This document shows positions 62,886 through 64,000 of a DNA stretch of 64,000 nucleotides, piece by piece. The DNA comes from Viola odorata. Lineage: Eukaryota > Streptophyta > Magnoliopsida > Malpighiales > Violaceae. The stretch is from positions 3,610,001 to 3,674,000 of the forward strand of contig OY829540.1 of the NCBI GenBank assembly GCA_963691705.1. Direction: 5' to 3'. The translations under genes and the position numbers were made by a program. The stretch's first letter is position 1. Each line of letters opens with the position of its first letter. Below the pieces are notes generated by a model. The model made no database searches and was not told the origin of the DNA. It saw only the letters and a list, made by a program, of their open reading frames with translations.

Positions 62886-64000
62886 GTTATAATGTGTGGT
62901 AATTCTAATTAATTATTAGTTAGGTTCCGTGGGATGCCGGAGGCAGCTACTCAAAATAAGCATATACTTGTTCAATTATATATCACTTGGAGACGGTGGC
63001 GGATCCATGAATTTATTGTAGACAGTGGCGGATCTAAGAATTGAATTCAGGGGGGCGGGGGCAGCACGGTTAGCGTCCTCGAAATATTTTTTTTGAGTAT
63101 TTTAAAAGAAAGGCAAGTGAGTTGAACAAAAAATTGGAAAAATGTTTAAAAGTATTTATATCCGTCACTAAATAACAAATTGATCGTTGGAAGATAATAC
63201 ACAAAAACGGCACAGAGTATTTTAGGGTTTTTCAAAAATTCGGACGGGGGAGTATAAATAATTGCATTCTCTTCCATTGTCTCTTATTTCTCTGTTTCCT
63301 CTCTCTCCTCAAAACTCGAACCCGTGCTCTCTCTCTCTCTAAAACAATATTTGTTTGTCGAAATTCACTCAAATCTTCAACAAATCCTTCCAAAACTCAA
63401 ATAATCACTCCTCATACATACCGAAATTGGTTGGAAGCAAATCTTTTTGACAATTGGAATTTTTATTCGAGTATTATTTTTTCATCTATTTTTTTCACGA
63501 ATACATTTATTAAAATATAAATTATTCATTACCTTATATTTAAGTTTTTTTATTAATAATATCTAAAATGTTATTTGATATATAACTTATCTATCAGTAT
63601 TTTGATACTTTTTTAGTAGAAGTATTTTGATATTTTCTATTTGTATGAATTATTTATATGTATACTATATTGTATAAACTTACACAAATACACTTTATCA
63701 CAATCCTAATTTTTTCGGTTCGTAATTTTTTAAAATCTCAATTTAACGGTTTGATCCGGTTGAATTTTAAAATCGTAAAGTTTTTGCCTTACTGGTTTTA
63801 AGTCTGATCCGGTTATTACAACCTTAGTAGTCGTAGGGGAGGGGAATTCTTTTTTTTCTCTCTCGATTTTTTTGTCATTTATAAAAAAATTATTGTAGAA
63901 CCCAAGTTCTTTAAGAATCCAAAATGTTTCAAATCAACTCCTTCACTAACATAAAAAACAAAAACTGTTAGTTTTCTTTCTTTGATAATTTGAAATGTAT
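62640..64000. other. intergenic DNA, no gene recognised
   Basis: Contains two copies of a GTGGCGGATC word (near 62997 and 63027), an AAAGGCAAGTGAGTTGAAC-like retroelement-looking stretch, and a CT-rich tract around 63275-63346 ending (CT)n. Bases 63460-64000 are AT-rich. Confidence 0.4.

Noticed and set aside
1..64000. tRNA or rRNA genes
   Set aside because: No tRNA A/B boxes in a cloverleaf context and no rRNA-like sequence were noticed on reading; a tRNA scan could not be run.

Overview
This is a plant nuclear window, almost certainly from a eudicot. Several genes are split by GT-AG introns. The families are plant-specific (BAHD acyltransferase, STOP1-type zinc finger, LRR receptor kinase, ATL-type RING, PPR protein, MAPKKK17/20-type kinases). 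The long AT-rich intergenic stretches carry Stowaway-like MITEs, LINE fragments and LTR retrotransposons. I cannot name the species. No rRNA, tRNA, CRISPR or bacterial-style operon was seen.

Layout. 1-1237: the window opens inside a minus-strand Copia/SIRE-like retrotransposon, showing its primer-binding site and 5' LTR. 1238-5280: repeat-derived DNA and a 5'-truncated LINE. 5629-7098: intact BAHD acyltransferase. 7100-12480: gene-poor, with MITEs and a small truncated LINE with its target duplication. 12487-13629: STOP1/STOP2-like C2H2 factor. 16388-16840 and 18566-18784: two related small-protein genes of unknown function. 19177-26078 (minus): an 11-exon LRR receptor kinase that I could reassemble to 612 aa. 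27581-28356: a large MITE-like element. 28634-29066 (minus): a RING-H2 gene broken by a 7-bp duplication.

30722-49624 is the most layered part. A 5'-truncated CTP synthase pseudogene was hit in one intron by an 11.0-kb LTR element (31498-42497; 822-bp LTRs, target duplication GTTCC). This element has gag and a large antisense ORF but no pol. Its left LTR was in turn hit by a 4,048-bp palindromic insertion (32102-36149; target duplication CTAGA) made of two head-to-head LTR + primer-site + leader copies around a 270-bp loop. Further 3' the same pseudogene carries a 5.7-kb LINE (43901-49607; 17-bp target duplication). The palindromic U3-to-U3 LTR insertion is the most unusual object in the window.

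51354-53940 (minus): an ACINUS-like gene lacking its SAP domain and the core of its RSB motif. 54911-57257: a PPR gene with a 2-nt frameshift. 58571-59800 and 61397-62632 (minus): tandem duplicated MAPKKK17/20-like kinases within a larger duplicated segment. The last 1.3 kb holds no gene that I recognise.

The genes do not form a pathway. The intact host genes are the BAHD enzyme, the STOP-like factor, the LRR-RLK and the two kinases, probably with the small proteins. CTP synthase and the RING gene are broken, and the PPR and ACINUS-like genes are doubtful. All exon coordinates were read by eye from splice consensus, reading frame and family knowledge. No alignment or database search was run.
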